Source: Microlunatus phosphovorus NM-1 (GTDB taxonomy: Bacteria > Actinomycetota > Actinomycetes > Propionibacteriales > Propionibacteriaceae). Taken from it: a DNA stretch of 64,000 bases. Numbering within the stretch: the first letter of the stretch is position 1; every line of letters begins with the position of its first letter. The DNA lies in assembly GCF_000270245.1 (NCBI RefSeq), contig NC_015635.1, positions 310,001 through 374,000 of the forward strand, given 5' to 3'. The position numbers and the translations under genes are program-made. The notes beneath the pieces were generated by a model, which searched no databases, was not told where the DNA came from, and saw nothing but the letters and a program-made list of their open reading frames with translations. Below are positions 17,981-26,526 of the stretch, in pieces.

Positions 17981-18559
17981 CTACACGGCGACGTCCTCCA
18001 GGGCGATGAGTTGCGCTCCGGCGAGTAGCTGAGCGGTGGCGATGATCTCAGTGTCGAGTTCTGGTCGCCGGGATGGCTGGGCGACCCAGGCATCCGCTGC
18101 GTGCGACAGCGCTTCCGCGGCCGCCAGCGACGGACCGCCGTTGTTGCTTCGCCAGTAGCCATACCAAGCCAGGCAGCGGGCGGCGATAATAGGCGGCACC
18201 TGGTGACGGAGCAGTCGGCCCGCGTAGACACGGTCGATCACGGTCAGCGCGCCGGTGGCGTCCGCTGTCCCGCCGAGTTGGGCCACCAGTTCGTCGCGCA
18301 GCAGCGGCAGCGTCGGATCGTCAGTCCCGGATGCCGCGATCCCACGGCGCAGTCGGCCGTCCAAGCCGACGACAATTTCCTCGCGTGCCAATGCGGGTAG
18401 ATCTTCGATACCGGCTTCAGGGAAGTAGGTATGAGCCGCTTCGATCACCAAAGCGCGCCGCCCGTGCCCCTGTGAGTCGGTCGCGGGTGCTGGATTGATG
18501 GCCGTAGGCACGCGCCAACATAGAGAACGAGCGGTGCCGACTTCCAGCTGCAGCCACAT
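17981..18559 (-). CDS. hypothetical protein
   Basis: A 192-residue, mostly helical, soluble protein I do not recognise. Coding character is good: Ala/Leu-rich with a well-behaved third-position GC bias, and the frame ends naturally. Visible segments are a basic region (HGRRALVIEAAHTYF, about 32-46) and a C-terminal helix-rich part with WYGYWRSNNGG (about 131-141). No membrane helix or signal peptide. It is flanked on both sides by GGGAAATCC-type repeats and lies beside a decayed ATPase gene, so it may belong to a small accessory insertion. Confidence 0.55.
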   Translation of the reverse strand: MWLQLEVGTARSLCWRVPTAINPAPATDSQGHGRRALVIEAAHTYFPEAGIEDLPALAREEIVVGLDGRLRRGIAASGTDDPTLPLLRDELVAQLGGTADATGALTVIDRVYAGRLLRHQVPPIIAARCLAWYGYWRSNNGGPSLAAAEALSHAADAWVAQPSRRPELDTEIIATAQLLAGAQLIALEDVAV

Positions 18560-18627
18560 GGCGCCATCCTCAACGGCTACGACTCCCCACCGCCATCGGG
18601 CAAGCCCCAGAGCTGACCCCTAACACT

Positions 18628-18687
18628 GGGGAAATCCGCAACAGAGAACCGGCAAATCCGCAACAAGGTATCGGGAAATCCGCAGCC
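18628..18687 (+). repeat. iteron-like GGGAAATCCGCA repeats (right group)
   Basis: Three direct copies: GGGGAAATCCGCAACA (from 18628), CGGCAAATCCGCAACAAGG (about 18649-18667) and CGGGAAATCCGCAGCC (about 18672-18687), at about 22-bp spacing. They end 16 bp before the ATPase pseudogene start, where an operator or promoter would sit. Confidence 0.6.
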
Positions 18688-18703
18688 GATGCGTAGGTGG
18701 GTC

Positions 18704-19049
18704 ATGGTCGTTGAACTCTTGCGTCGTAACGTCACCCCGCTCGCCGAGGAGACGCTGGCCGACACTCCGATCACGGTGATCAGCGGCGCCCGACAGGTGG
18801 GCAAGAGCATGCTCATGTCTCAGCTCATCCGGGGTCGTGACGTACGAGTCGTCAATCTCGATGATCTCGGTGACCGGGGTGCCGCTGAGGCAGATCCGGA
18901 CGGGTTCGCGTCTCAGTACTCGCAGGGTCTCCTCGCCATTGATGAGGTGCAGCGCGCCCCGGACCTGTTGACCTCGTTGAAGGCGTCGGTCGATCGCGAT
19001 CGGCGACCGGTTCTGGGCGCTGCCGATCGCAGTCCTCTGGGACCACTGA
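18704..19049 (+). pseudogene. DUF4143-type AAA ATPase, internally deleted
   Basis: The first ~105 codons encode the N-terminal AAA_14 ATPase domain: ITVISGARQVGKS (Walker A) and LLAIDEVQRAPDLL (Walker B). The frame then loses homology at VDRDRRP. In another frame the same DNA reads GDRFWALPIAVLWDH and a stop (19047-19049), exactly the kind of C-terminus this family has. About 900 bp of the middle, including the DUF4143 domain, are therefore missing and the join is frameshifted. Not functional. Confidence 0.75.
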
Positions 19050-19137
19050 TCCTACGGCCACGCCGGTCCGCCGGCCCCGCGCGCAGTGAACTGAGTCAGC
19101 GACAAGCCGTAGCTCGACGCCGTAGATCGGTGGGCTC

Positions 19138-19198
19138 ATCGAAAGGTGCGTGGATGCTGTTTGGGCTCACGCGAAACTGCATCAGCGCACCTTTCGAT
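19138..19198. terminator. long stem-loop downstream of cobK
   Basis: A perfect 13-bp inverted repeat, ATCGAAAGGTGCG (19138-19150) with CGCACCTTTCGAT (19186-19198), plus an inner GATGC/GCATC pair that extends the stem. It sits 22 bp past the cobK stop codon and also follows the ATPase remnant, so a bidirectional terminator is likely. No T-run is present, so a remnant mobile-element end is the alternative. Confidence 0.5.
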
Positions 19199-19220
19199 AG
19201 TGACCATCGGGGATTACCGT

Positions 19221-20006
19221 TCACTCGAACCACGGCTCGAGCAGATCGAGCGCTTCTGTGGTGGTGCCGACCCGGGTTGCATCACCGACCGCAACCGGTC
19301 GGGCGATCACCAGCACCTGGATGCCGAGGTCGCGGGCGGCGTCGAGCTTGGCCGCGGTGTGGGTGCCGCCGGAGTCCTTGGTGACGAGCAGATCGGTGCC
19401 GGCCTTGCTCATCAGGGCATGTTCGTCGGCGTACGCATAGGGACCGCGGGAGCGGATCAGCTGCCAGCGGGCGGGGAGGGTGCATTCAGGCGGATCGACG
19501 ACCCTGGTGGTGACCTGCTTGTCTGCCCAGCCCTCGGCGAAGACCGCGAGTGACTGACGTCCGGTGGTCAGGAACGGTCGCGCGTACGCGGCGCCGGCCT
19601 GGACCGTTTGCTCGATCGAGTCGACCCAGAGCCAGCGGTCGGCGTCCGGATGGGTACGCCAGCCGGGCCGCTCCAGGCGGAGCAGCGGCGTACCGGTTCG
19701 GGCACAGGCCGCAACAGCGTTGGCGGAGATGGTGGCCGCGAACGGGTGGGTGGCGTCCACCACGGCGGTGATCTGATGGTCGACCAGAAAGGCCGCCAAG
19801 CCGGTGACCCCGTCCAACTTCCCAATGCTGAACCCCCCGACGCGTACCTCGCCAACCGGCAGTGCGGGATCGCGGACCCGGCCGGCCAGCGAGCTGACCA
19901 CGTTGCGGCCGGCGGCCATCAACTCGGACGCCAGCGAGCGGGCCTCGGCCGTACCTCCCAGGATCAGCACCGGGTCGGAACCGCGCAGGTTCACACTCAG
20001 GCTCAT
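19221..20006 (-). CDS. cobK: precorrin-6A reductase
   Basis: A 261-residue CobK/CbiJ protein. It opens with the NADPH-binding VLILGGTAEARSLASEL, and DATHPFA (about 91-97) and TKDSGG near the C-terminus are family hallmarks. It reduces precorrin-6A to precorrin-6B (dihydro form) in corrin ring formation. Its ATG overlaps the cobD stop by 4 bp, so cobD-cobK are translated together. It fits with cobL and cobM in the window, the neighbouring steps of the pathway. Confidence 0.9.
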   Translation of the reverse strand: MSLSVNLRGSDPVLILGGTAEARSLASELMAAGRNVVSSLAGRVRDPALPVGEVRVGGFSIGKLDGVTGLAAFLVDHQITAVVDATHPFAATISANAVAACARTGTPLLRLERPGWRTHPDADRWLWVDSIEQTVQAGAAYARPFLTTGRQSLAVFAEGWADKQVTTRVVDPPECTLPARWQLIRSRGPYAYADEHALMSKAGTDLLVTKDSGGTHTAAKLDAARDLGIQVLVIARPVAVGDATRVGTTTEALDLLEPWFE

Positions 20007-20959
20007 GCCCGCGCGAGTCGGATGAGCACCGCGACGACCAGGGCGGCATCACCCACCATGGTGGCCAATCGGGTGGTCCGTGCGATGTCGCCGCCCACCG
20101 GCGGCCGTCCATCGCCGAGCGTCCCGCGGTCCGATACCGCGCCCTCGTACACGTTTCGACCGCCGAGCCGTATCCCGAGCGCACCCGCAAAGGCCGCCTC
20201 GACGACTCCGGCGTTGGGGCTCGGATGGGCACTTGCATCCCGCCGCACCACGGCAGCCGCCTCTTTCGGCGACCCACTGATCCACGGGGCGCCGAGCGTG
20301 GCTAGTCCTGCGGATACCCGTGCGGGGATCCAGTTGACCAGGTCGTCGAGCCGCGCCGACGCCCAGCCGAACCGCTCGTAGCGTGGTGAGCGATGGCCGA
20401 CCATCGCATCGAGGGTGTTGATCGCGCGGTATCCGAGCAGTCCCGGCAGGCCCGCGACCGCGCCCCACAACAGGGGAGCGACCACGGCATCCGAGCTGTT
20501 TTCCGCCACGGATTCGACCGCGGCGCGAGCGACCTCGGATTCGTCCAGCTCGGCGGTCTCCCGGCCGACCAGCCGCCCGACCTGGTGACGAGCGGCAGGA
20601 AGATCCTCGGCGCCCAGATGGTCGGCCACCGCGCACGCCTCCTGCGTCAGGGACCGCCCGCCGAGGACGGCCCAGGTCGCCGCCGCCGTCAGGACGCCAG
20701 TGACCAGTGGCACGCGGCGCGTGGCCCGCTCCAGTGCTACGCCGGCTGCGATCGGAGCCGCCACCGAGACAGCCGTGAAGAGCACGCCAGCTCGGCGATC
20801 ATCGGCATAGAGTCGTTGCTCCAGCCGGCCGGCCGCCCGCCCGAAGCCCGCTACCGGATGCCAGCGCTCAGGGTCGCCGAACATCCGATCGAGCACATAA
20901 CCGGCGATCAAGCCACCGGCCGGCGCGAGCCGGCGGGCGAGGCGGGAGAGCGTGGACAT
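20003..20959 (-). CDS. cobD: adenosylcobinamide-phosphate synthase (CobD/CbiB)
   Basis: A 318-residue polytopic membrane protein. GGLIAGYVLDRMFGDPERWHPVAGFG at the N-terminus and ESVAENSSDAVVAPLLWG in the middle are the CbiB hallmarks, with NTLDAMVGHRS following. It attaches aminopropanol (or its phosphate) to the propionate side chain of adenosylcobyrate. The ATG at 20959 gives the family start; upstream in-frame sequence overlaps the divergent cobU and is unconserved. First gene of the cobD-cobK pair. Confidence 0.9.
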   Translation of the reverse strand: MSTLSRLARRLAPAGGLIAGYVLDRMFGDPERWHPVAGFGRAAGRLEQRLYADDRRAGVLFTAVSVAAPIAAGVALERATRRVPLVTGVLTAAATWAVLGGRSLTQEACAVADHLGAEDLPAARHQVGRLVGRETAELDESEVARAAVESVAENSSDAVVAPLLWGAVAGLPGLLGYRAINTLDAMVGHRSPRYERFGWASARLDDLVNWIPARVSAGLATLGAPWISGSPKEAAAVVRRDASAHPSPNAGVVEAAFAGALGIRLGGRNVYEGAVSDRGTLGDGRPPVGGDIARTTRLATMVGDAALVVAVLIRLARA

Positions 20960-21017
20960 CACCGGCCACCGTAGCCGCCGGATGACATCTCCGACGGCAT
21001 CCGCGACAGTGTCTGAT

Positions 21018-21554
21018 ATGAGTCGACGCATCCTGATCACCGGCGGCGTACGGTCGGGCAAGTCGGCGTACGCGGAACGGCTGCTCAGCGGCGGGGCCAA
21101 TGTGACGTACGTGGCCACTGGGCCGGTGCCCGACCCGGCGGCAGACCCGGAGTGGGCCGCCCGGATTGCGAACCATCGGGACCGTCGCGGTCCGTGGGGC
21201 TGGACCACCGTCGAGACCACCGATCCAGCCAGCGCGCTGCGGGCCGCGGACGGGCCGGTGCTGCTGGACTGTCTCGGCACCTGGCTCACCTCGTGCCTCG
21301 ACGAGCTGGAAGCCTGGCAGCGACCGGTCGCGGAATGGCAGCCGGCCTGGCAGGAACAGTCGGCGGAGTTTGTCCGGGCCTGGCGGGAGGCCGATGTGGT
21401 TGGGGTAACGAACGAGGTCGGCTGGGGAGTGGTGCCCGAGCATCGCTCCGGGAGACTGTTCGCCGATCTGCTGGGCCGCCTGAATCAACAGGTTGCCGCA
21501 GCCAGCGACCAGGTGATCTTGATGGTGATGGGCCGCCCGATCACTCTTGAGTAG
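21018..21554 (+). CDS. cobU: adenosylcobinamide kinase / guanylyltransferase
   Basis: A 178-residue CobU/CobP protein. The P-loop is GGVRSGKS (about 9-16), ANHRDRRG holds the guanylylated His, LLDCLGTWL follows, and NEVGWGVVPEHRSGRLFADLLGRLNQ is the closing motif. It phosphorylates adenosylcobinamide and then transfers GMP, giving the substrate for CobS. Divergent from cobD with a 58-bp gap that shows no riboswitch. Confidence 0.92.
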   Translation: MSRRILITGGVRSGKSAYAERLLSGGANVTYVATGPVPDPAADPEWAARIANHRDRRGPWGWTTVETTDPASALRAADGPVLLDCLGTWLTSCLDELEAWQRPVAEWQPAWQEQSAEFVRAWREADVVGVTNEVGWGVVPEHRSGRLFADLLGRLNQQVAAASDQVILMVMGRPITLE

Positions 21555-21637
21555 CGCCGTGGTCCCAATCGCTGGTTAGGCGCGACATCCATGGGCGTAG
21601 TGCTCGATGGCCCTGCTGGGTTTGCGGCAGTTGACGA

Positions 21638-21775
21638 TCAGTTCCCACCACGAATGTGTTCAGGCAGGTCGTGCCGCTGCGGCCGCGGACCGTCCTCCGC
21701 CCACGGCCGGCGCCACTCAGGCGCCGTGAACGGTTCACCGAAGTAGAGCGTCTCGCGTCGCCGGACCTCTGTGAT
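21638..21775 (-). pseudogene. possible 45-codon coding remnant
   Basis: In the 240-bp gap between cobU and the MarR gene, the minus strand has a stop-bounded frame reading RRETLYFGEPFTAPEW then RRPWAEDGPRPQRHDLPEH. It has protein-like composition but no start codon or ribosome site. It may be the tail of a lost gene. I do not recognise it. Confidence 0.2.
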
Positions 21776-21794
21776 TCATCTAGACGGCATGCCA

Positions 21795-22247
21795 TCAGGG
21801 TCGTTGAAGCTTGTTTGCGTTCGCGGCGAGCACCTTGCGCAGGGCTGCCGCCAGGACCTCGGCCTCGTGTGCGGTGAGGTGGTCGGCGAACTCGCGATGC
21901 ACTGCCGCGACGTACGTGGGTGCCGCCTTGCGCAGCGCCGCCCGCCCTGCAGGAGTCAGGGCCGCGAACGCCGACCGACCGTCGTCAGGGTTGGGCGCCC
22001 TGACCACCAGCCCGGCCTTCACCAACTCGTCGACGACCCGGCTGACCCGAGTTCGGCTCACGGCGGCGACCGAGCCGAGCTGGCCCATGGTGAGACGTCG
22101 GTCTGGCGCGGCGTTGAGTTCGAGCAGGACGTCGTACCACGTCAGCGGCAGCCCGTGGGTCTCCTGCAGTTCTCGGTCGAAGCGCGGCACCAAGGCGGCG
22201 TGCACCTTGAGCAGCGCGCCCCATGTAGCGGCAAGGTCTTCGGACAT
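21795..22247 (-). CDS. MarR family transcriptional regulator
   Basis: A 150-residue winged-helix regulator. The recognition region is LTMGQLGSVAAVSRTRVSRVVDELVKAGLVVR and the wing is APNPDDGRSAFAALTPAGRAAL. It is divergent from the azoreductase, with a palindrome in the 90-bp gap, the common MarR/azoreductase arrangement in which the repressor is released by electrophiles or redox-active compounds. Confidence 0.9.
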   Translation of the reverse strand: MSEDLAATWGALLKVHAALVPRFDRELQETHGLPLTWYDVLLELNAAPDRRLTMGQLGSVAAVSRTRVSRVVDELVKAGLVVRAPNPDDGRSAFAALTPAGRAALRKAAPTYVAAVHREFADHLTAHEAEVLAAALRKVLAANANKLQRP

Positions 22248-22267
22248 ATCTGCATGCTATCAGTTCT

Positions 22268-22281
22268 TGTGCGTGCGCACA
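22268..22281. promoter_or_regulatory. putative MarR operator
   Basis: TGTGCG-TG-CGCACA is a perfect inverted repeat with a 2-bp centre, 21 bp from the regulator start. A second GTGTGCATCCGCAC (about 22300-22313) looks like a degenerate copy nearer the azoreductase. Confidence 0.5.
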
Positions 22282-22337
22282 CACTATGCTACAACTGTGT
22301 GCATCCGCACGTAACTACCTTCCGAAGGGGCACCAGA

Positions 22338-22997
22338 ATGACCACTCTGCTGCACATCTCCGCCTCCCCCCGCGGCCAGCGCTCCGAGTCCCTCGCCATT
22401 GCGGCGACGTTCCTCGACGAGTTCCGCTCGACCCATCCCGACGTGACGATTGAGCACTGGGACCTCTGGGACGGCACCCTGCCCGAGTTCGGCCCGCCCG
22501 CTGCAGCCGCCAAGATGACGATCTTCGGCGGCGCCGCCCCCGAGGGCGACGAAGCCACCGCATGGCGCAACGCGCGCACCGCGTTCGAGCGCTTCGACTC
22601 CGCCGACTACTACCTGTTCACCGTACCGATGTGGAACGCGTCGGTGCCCTACATCCTCAAGCAGTTCATCGACGTCATCAGCCAGCCCGGGATGATCTTC
22701 GCCTTCGACCCGGTCGAGGGCTACACCGGCCTGCTGCAGAACAAGCGGGCCGCCGTCATCTACACCGGCGCGGTCTACGGCCCCGACCGCGGCCCGGCCT
22801 TCGGCCACGACTTCCAGCAGCCATACTTCGAGGACTGGCTGCGCTGGGCCGGGGTTGGCGACATCCACAGCATCGCGTTCCGCCCAAACCTGGCCACCGC
22901 CGACCCGGAGACCGGACGCCGCGCCGCGCACGACCGCGCCGCCGAGGTCGCCCACGGATTCCTCTCCGCCGCCGAGCCAGCCCTGCTGGCGGGGTGA
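22338..22997 (+). CDS. FMN-dependent NADH-azoreductase
   Basis: A 219-residue flavodoxin-fold protein. LHISASPRGQRSES binds the FMN phosphate, and FTVPMWNASVPYILKQFID (about 95-113) is the AzoR core; VIYTGAVYG follows. The family reduces quinones and azo bonds by two-electron transfer with NAD(P)H. The ATG at 22338 follows GAAGGGGCACC. Probably controlled by the divergent MarR protein as a quinone-stress enzyme. Confidence 0.9.
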   Translation: MTTLLHISASPRGQRSESLAIAATFLDEFRSTHPDVTIEHWDLWDGTLPEFGPPAAAAKMTIFGGAAPEGDEATAWRNARTAFERFDSADYYLFTVPMWNASVPYILKQFIDVISQPGMIFAFDPVEGYTGLLQNKRAAVIYTGAVYGPDRGPAFGHDFQQPYFEDWLRWAGVGDIHSIAFRPNLATADPETGRRAAHDRAAEVAHGFLSAAEPALLAG

Positions 22998-23115
22998 CGT
23001 TCTCGCCGATCTAGCGCCTTCGATCAGCACATTGTCATCGCCTCCCGGCATGCTGACAGGCCTCGATGGTCTGTCGTAGGGAAGGCGGCGCTTGCGCCCA
23101 CCCGTACGGTGGAGC

Positions 23116-24822
23116 ATGGCTCCTGCACCGATTGATCTTGATCAGCGCCGATCCGACGATCGACCACAGCACCCGAACTCGCAGCACAGACGGTTTCATC
23201 GGTCGTCGATCATCCTCGAACTTGATTTGACGCAGCCGTTGGTCGAACCGGATCCGGCCGATCCGTTGGCTCCGCTGCTCAGTCGAGGACAACGACAGCT
23301 GCGGCCCACGATCAAGGCACTGCACGAAGCGGCGGCGGATCACCGGGTGGTGGGATTGCTGGCCAAGGTCGGTGGGCCGCTGAGTTGGGCGACGGTGCAC
23401 GAGTTGCGCCGCGGGCTGCAAGCGTTCTTGGACGTCGGCAAGCCGACCGTCGCCTGGGCTGAGAGCTTCCCGGACGGAGCTGCCGGCACCGGCGCGTACG
23501 TGCTGGCATCCGGCTTCGGCGAAGTGTGGCTGCAGCCGGGCGGCGGGCTCGGGCTGCTCGGGGTCTCGATCGAGACGACCTTCCTGCGCGGAGCGTTCGA
23601 CAAGCTTGGCATGGAGCCCCAACTCGGGCAGCGCTATGAGTACAAGAACGCCGCCGATCGCTTCACCCGGACCGAGTTCACCGAGCCGCATCGCGAGTCG
23701 ATGGAGGCCCTGGCCGCGTCGGTGTACGCCGACGCGATCGCGCTCATCGCGGCTGGCCGTTCGATGACACCGGAACGGGTCCGGGAGCTGGTCGACACCG
23801 GTCCGCGGACGGCCGAGGAGGCGCTGGCGGCGCGGTTGGTGGATCGATTGGGCTACCGCGACGAGGTGCTGGCCTCCTTTCGGGCGCACGTGGGTGACGA
23901 CGCCGAGTTGTTGTTCGCCGATCGGTGGAAGCCGCGGCGCCGGCTGCGGCTGCCGGCTCGGCGTCGCGGGCATCTGGCCTTGGTCGAAGTCCGTGGCGGG
24001 ATCGGCTCGGGTCGCAGCCGGCCGGGGCCGATCGGCGGCCAGACCGGCAGCGACACCGTTGCCTCCCAACTGCGTGCCGCGCTCGAGGACGACCGCGCCC
24101 ACGGGGTGCTGCTCCGGGTGAACTCGCCTGGTGGGTCGGCGGTCGCCTCGGAGGTGATCTGGCGGGAGGTGTGCCGGGTCAAGGAGGCCGGCAAGCCCGT
24201 GGTGGTGTCGATGGGCGATGTCGCGGCCTCGGGTGGCTACTACGTCTCGTGCGCCGCCACCACGATCGTGGCGCTGCCGACCACCTTGACCGGCTCGATC
24301 GGCGTCCTGGGCGGGAAGTTCGTGATCAGTGGCCTGCTGGATCGGCTCGGCCTGTCGACCGGTGCGGTCCACGAAGGTGAGCACGCGCGGATGTGGTCAG
24401 CCCGCCGCGGGTTCGACGATGGGGAGCGCGAGCGGCTGGATGCCGAGCTGGACGCGATCTATGCCGCCTTCGTGGCCAAGGTCGCGGCAGGCCGTGGGCG
24501 TACCGTGGCCGAGATCGAACCGCTGGCCCGGGGCCGGGTCTGGACCGGCCGGGACGCGTACGACCGTGGTCTCGTAGATCAGCTGGGTGGACTCCGAGAG
24601 GCCGTGACCACGGCTCGCCGGCTGGCGGAGCTGCCCGCTGACGCGCCGCTCGTGCCGGCCGTTCATCTGCCCGTGATTGCGCGGCTGAGTCAGCCGCGCA
24701 ACAGCGACGATCCGCGAGCACTGGTACGTGAGGTGGTGCCCTCCGCCGCGGAGTTGAAGGCGCTGACTGAGCTCGACACCGGCGGGATCCAGCTGCGGAT
24801 GCCGGAGATCCGGCTGCGTTGA
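23116..24822 (+). CDS. sppA: signal peptide peptidase SppA (protease IV, long form)
   Basis: A 568-residue two-domain S49 peptidase. The first domain carries the catalytic Lys (QRYEYKNAADRF, about 175). The second carries the nucleophile Ser in VAASGGYYVSCAA (about 372) and TLTGSIGVLGG. Unlike E. coli SppA, no obvious N-terminal membrane helix is seen, as is usual for the actinobacterial long form. It degrades cleaved signal peptides or other membrane-released peptides. An in-frame TTG at 23092 is an alternative start. Single gene. Confidence 0.87.
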   Translation: MAPAPIDLDQRRSDDRPQHPNSQHRRFHRSSIILELDLTQPLVEPDPADPLAPLLSRGQRQLRPTIKALHEAAADHRVVGLLAKVGGPLSWATVHELRRGLQAFLDVGKPTVAWAESFPDGAAGTGAYVLASGFGEVWLQPGGGLGLLGVSIETTFLRGAFDKLGMEPQLGQRYEYKNAADRFTRTEFTEPHRESMEALAASVYADAIALIAAGRSMTPERVRELVDTGPRTAEEALAARLVDRLGYRDEVLASFRAHVGDDAELLFADRWKPRRRLRLPARRRGHLALVEVRGGIGSGRSRPGPIGGQTGSDTVASQLRAALEDDRAHGVLLRVNSPGGSAVASEVIWREVCRVKEAGKPVVVSMGDVAASGGYYVSCAATTIVALPTTLTGSIGVLGGKFVISGLLDRLGLSTGAVHEGEHARMWSARRGFDDGERERLDAELDAIYAAFVAKVAAGRGRTVAEIEPLARGRVWTGRDAYDRGLVDQLGGLREAVTTARRLAELPADAPLVPAVHLPVIARLSQPRNSDDPRALVREVVPSAAELKALTELDTGGIQLRMPEIRLR

Positions 24823-25016
24823 GCCTCTGGATCAGCGTGCCCGGCAGGTCCAGCGTAGGCCAGCAGAACCCGGCCACCGCCGCGGCCACCCGCCTGATTC
24901 TGAGCCGAACCGGGCATGCCGTTTGCCGCAGGACCAGCCGGTTCGACCCGCCATGGCTCGATCCGGTCCAAGGGCGACGACTTCACCCACACTGATGTGT
25001 TGCGGGTCATCGGCCC

Positions 25017-25634
25017 GTGAGTCGATTCGAGGCGGATCGAGTCAGTGAAGGAGTGAGCGAAGATAAGGCGGTGGATGACCGCCTGCACGCCGATGCTGTT
25101 CGGACGCTGACCGGTTGGCTCAACGCCGATCTGGATGCGGATGCCAAGCCGAGTAAGGATCAGCGCAGTCTCATCCAGGCCTATCTGAGCTTCCTCGCCG
25201 CGCGCCCCGACGCATTGTGGCGGTCCTGCGAGCCGGGGCATCTGACGGCCAGCACGTTGGTGCTGTCGGCGGACCGATCGTCGGTGCTGTTGACCTTGCA
25301 TGCGCGGCTCGGTCGCTGGCTGCAGCTCGGTGGCCACTTCGAGCCCGGGGATCGCAGTGTGCTCGATGCAGCCTTGCGCGAGGCTCGTGAAGAGTCGGGC
25401 ATTGACGGACTGATGATCGACCCGATCCCGGTACGACTGGATGTGCACGCGCTGACCTGTTCGCTCGGTCGGCCGACCCGGCACCTGGATGTGCAGTTCC
25501 GGGCGTCCGCACCTCCGGGTGCAGTGCCGACCATCAGTGCCGAGTCCGATCGTCTTGCCTGGCATCCGGTCGATGGGCTGCCGGAGCCCACCGATGAATC
25601 GGTCCGTCTGCTCGTCGCGGCGGCATTGCGCTGA
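25017..25634 (+). CDS. NUDIX hydrolase
   Basis: A 205-residue protein with a full NUDIX box: GGHFEPGDRSVLDAALREAREESGI, in which REAREESG gives the metal-binding glutamates. About 70 helical N-terminal residues precede the fold. The NUDIX fold hydrolyses nucleoside diphosphate derivatives; the substrate cannot be read. The GTG at 25017 may be too early; GTG codons within the next 20 codons could serve as the start. Confidence 0.82.
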   Translation: MSRFEADRVSEGVSEDKAVDDRLHADAVRTLTGWLNADLDADAKPSKDQRSLIQAYLSFLAARPDALWRSCEPGHLTASTLVLSADRSSVLLTLHARLGRWLQLGGHFEPGDRSVLDAALREAREESGIDGLMIDPIPVRLDVHALTCSLGRPTRHLDVQFRASAPPGAVPTISAESDRLAWHPVDGLPEPTDESVRLLVAAALR

Positions 25635-25711
25635 ATGAGCTGAAGGATCCGGGCTGCCTGGGAAGGTGACAGCTGACTCACGGGGCCGGCGCAGGCACTA
25701 GGTGTGTGTTC

Positions 25712-25729
25712 GTCCCCGTACTCGGGGAT
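25712..25729. terminator. stem-loop after cobS
   Basis: GTCCCCGTACTCGGGGAT folds as CCCCG/CGGGG with a 4-base loop, 11 bp past the cobS stop codon on the minus strand. Nearly the same hairpin occurs after rtcB (59007-59024), so it is probably a recurring terminator type. Confidence 0.5.
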
Positions 25730-25739
25730 AATCCTGCAG

Positions 25740-26513
25740 CTAAATGGGCGCCAAGGTGATGCCGAGCAGCAGGACCGTGAGGGTGAGTTCCACAGTCGCC
25801 CCCAAGACATCGCCAGTGATCCCGCCCAGCCGACGTACCGCCAGCCGTACGACCGCAAACGTGACCAGCGTTGCGGCAGCGACGGCGAGCAGACCCGCCC
25901 ACCAAGGCCTGCCAGTTGCGATCACCGCACCGATCAGGATCGCCGCAGCGACACCACCCACCCCGATGCCGAGGGGAGTGGAAACACTGCCGGCTACCGC
26001 CGATCCCAAGCCTCCTGGTCGAGCGGCCGGTACGCCCGCGCGGCAGCCGGTCAGCAGGCTTGATCGGGATATCGCGATCACGATCATCAGCAACACGGCG
26101 TCCGACACCGAGTTCAGCAAAGTGGTGGCCGCGACGGCCTGAACGCCAACGACCAGCACCACGGCCACGACACCCATCGGACCGACGTCCCCATGGCGCA
26201 TGATCTCCAGCGCCCGATCCTGTTCTCGTCCGGAGCCGAGTCCGTCCACGGTGTCGGCCAGACCGTCGAGGTGCAGGGCTCGGGTGCCCAGCGCCAGCAC
26301 CGCCACGACGAGCAGGCCGGGCAACGGTGCCGGCCAGGCCGTGAGACCGGCCAGCCAACCGATTCCGGCGGTCACCGCAGCCAGCGGCAGCACCGCGAGC
26401 GGCGCCAGCAGCATGGCGTGACCTGCCACGGTGCGATCGACCCGTGACGGCGGCTGGACGGGGATGACGGTGAGGGTGCCGACGGCCAGCCGCCAGGCCG
26501 AGACCCAGCTCAT
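25740..26513 (-). CDS. cobS: adenosylcobinamide-GDP ribazoletransferase (cobalamin synthase)
   Basis: A 257-residue polytopic membrane protein. LHLDGLADTVDGLGSG holds the essential Asp cluster, and ALEIMRHGDVGPMG is the second CobS motif. It joins adenosylcobinamide-GDP with alpha-ribazole (phosphate) to give adenosylcobalamin (phosphate). The ATG at 26513 gives the family start, 13 bp after cobT. Last gene of the riboswitch-led cbtB-cbtA-cobT-cobS unit. Confidence 0.92.
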   Translation of the reverse strand: MSWVSAWRLAVGTLTVIPVQPPSRVDRTVAGHAMLLAPLAVLPLAAVTAGIGWLAGLTAWPAPLPGLLVVAVLALGTRALHLDGLADTVDGLGSGREQDRALEIMRHGDVGPMGVVAVVLVVGVQAVAATTLLNSVSDAVLLMIVIAISRSSLLTGCRAGVPAARPGGLGSAVAGSVSTPLGIGVGGVAAAILIGAVIATGRPWWAGLLAVAAATLVTFAVVRLAVRRLGGITGDVLGATVELTLTVLLLGITLAPI

Positions 26514-26526
26514 GCCAGCGCCCGGC

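Noticed and set aside
20960-21017. B12 riboswitch between cobD and cobU
   Set aside because: The gap is only 58 bp and lacks the GCCACTG box on both strands.
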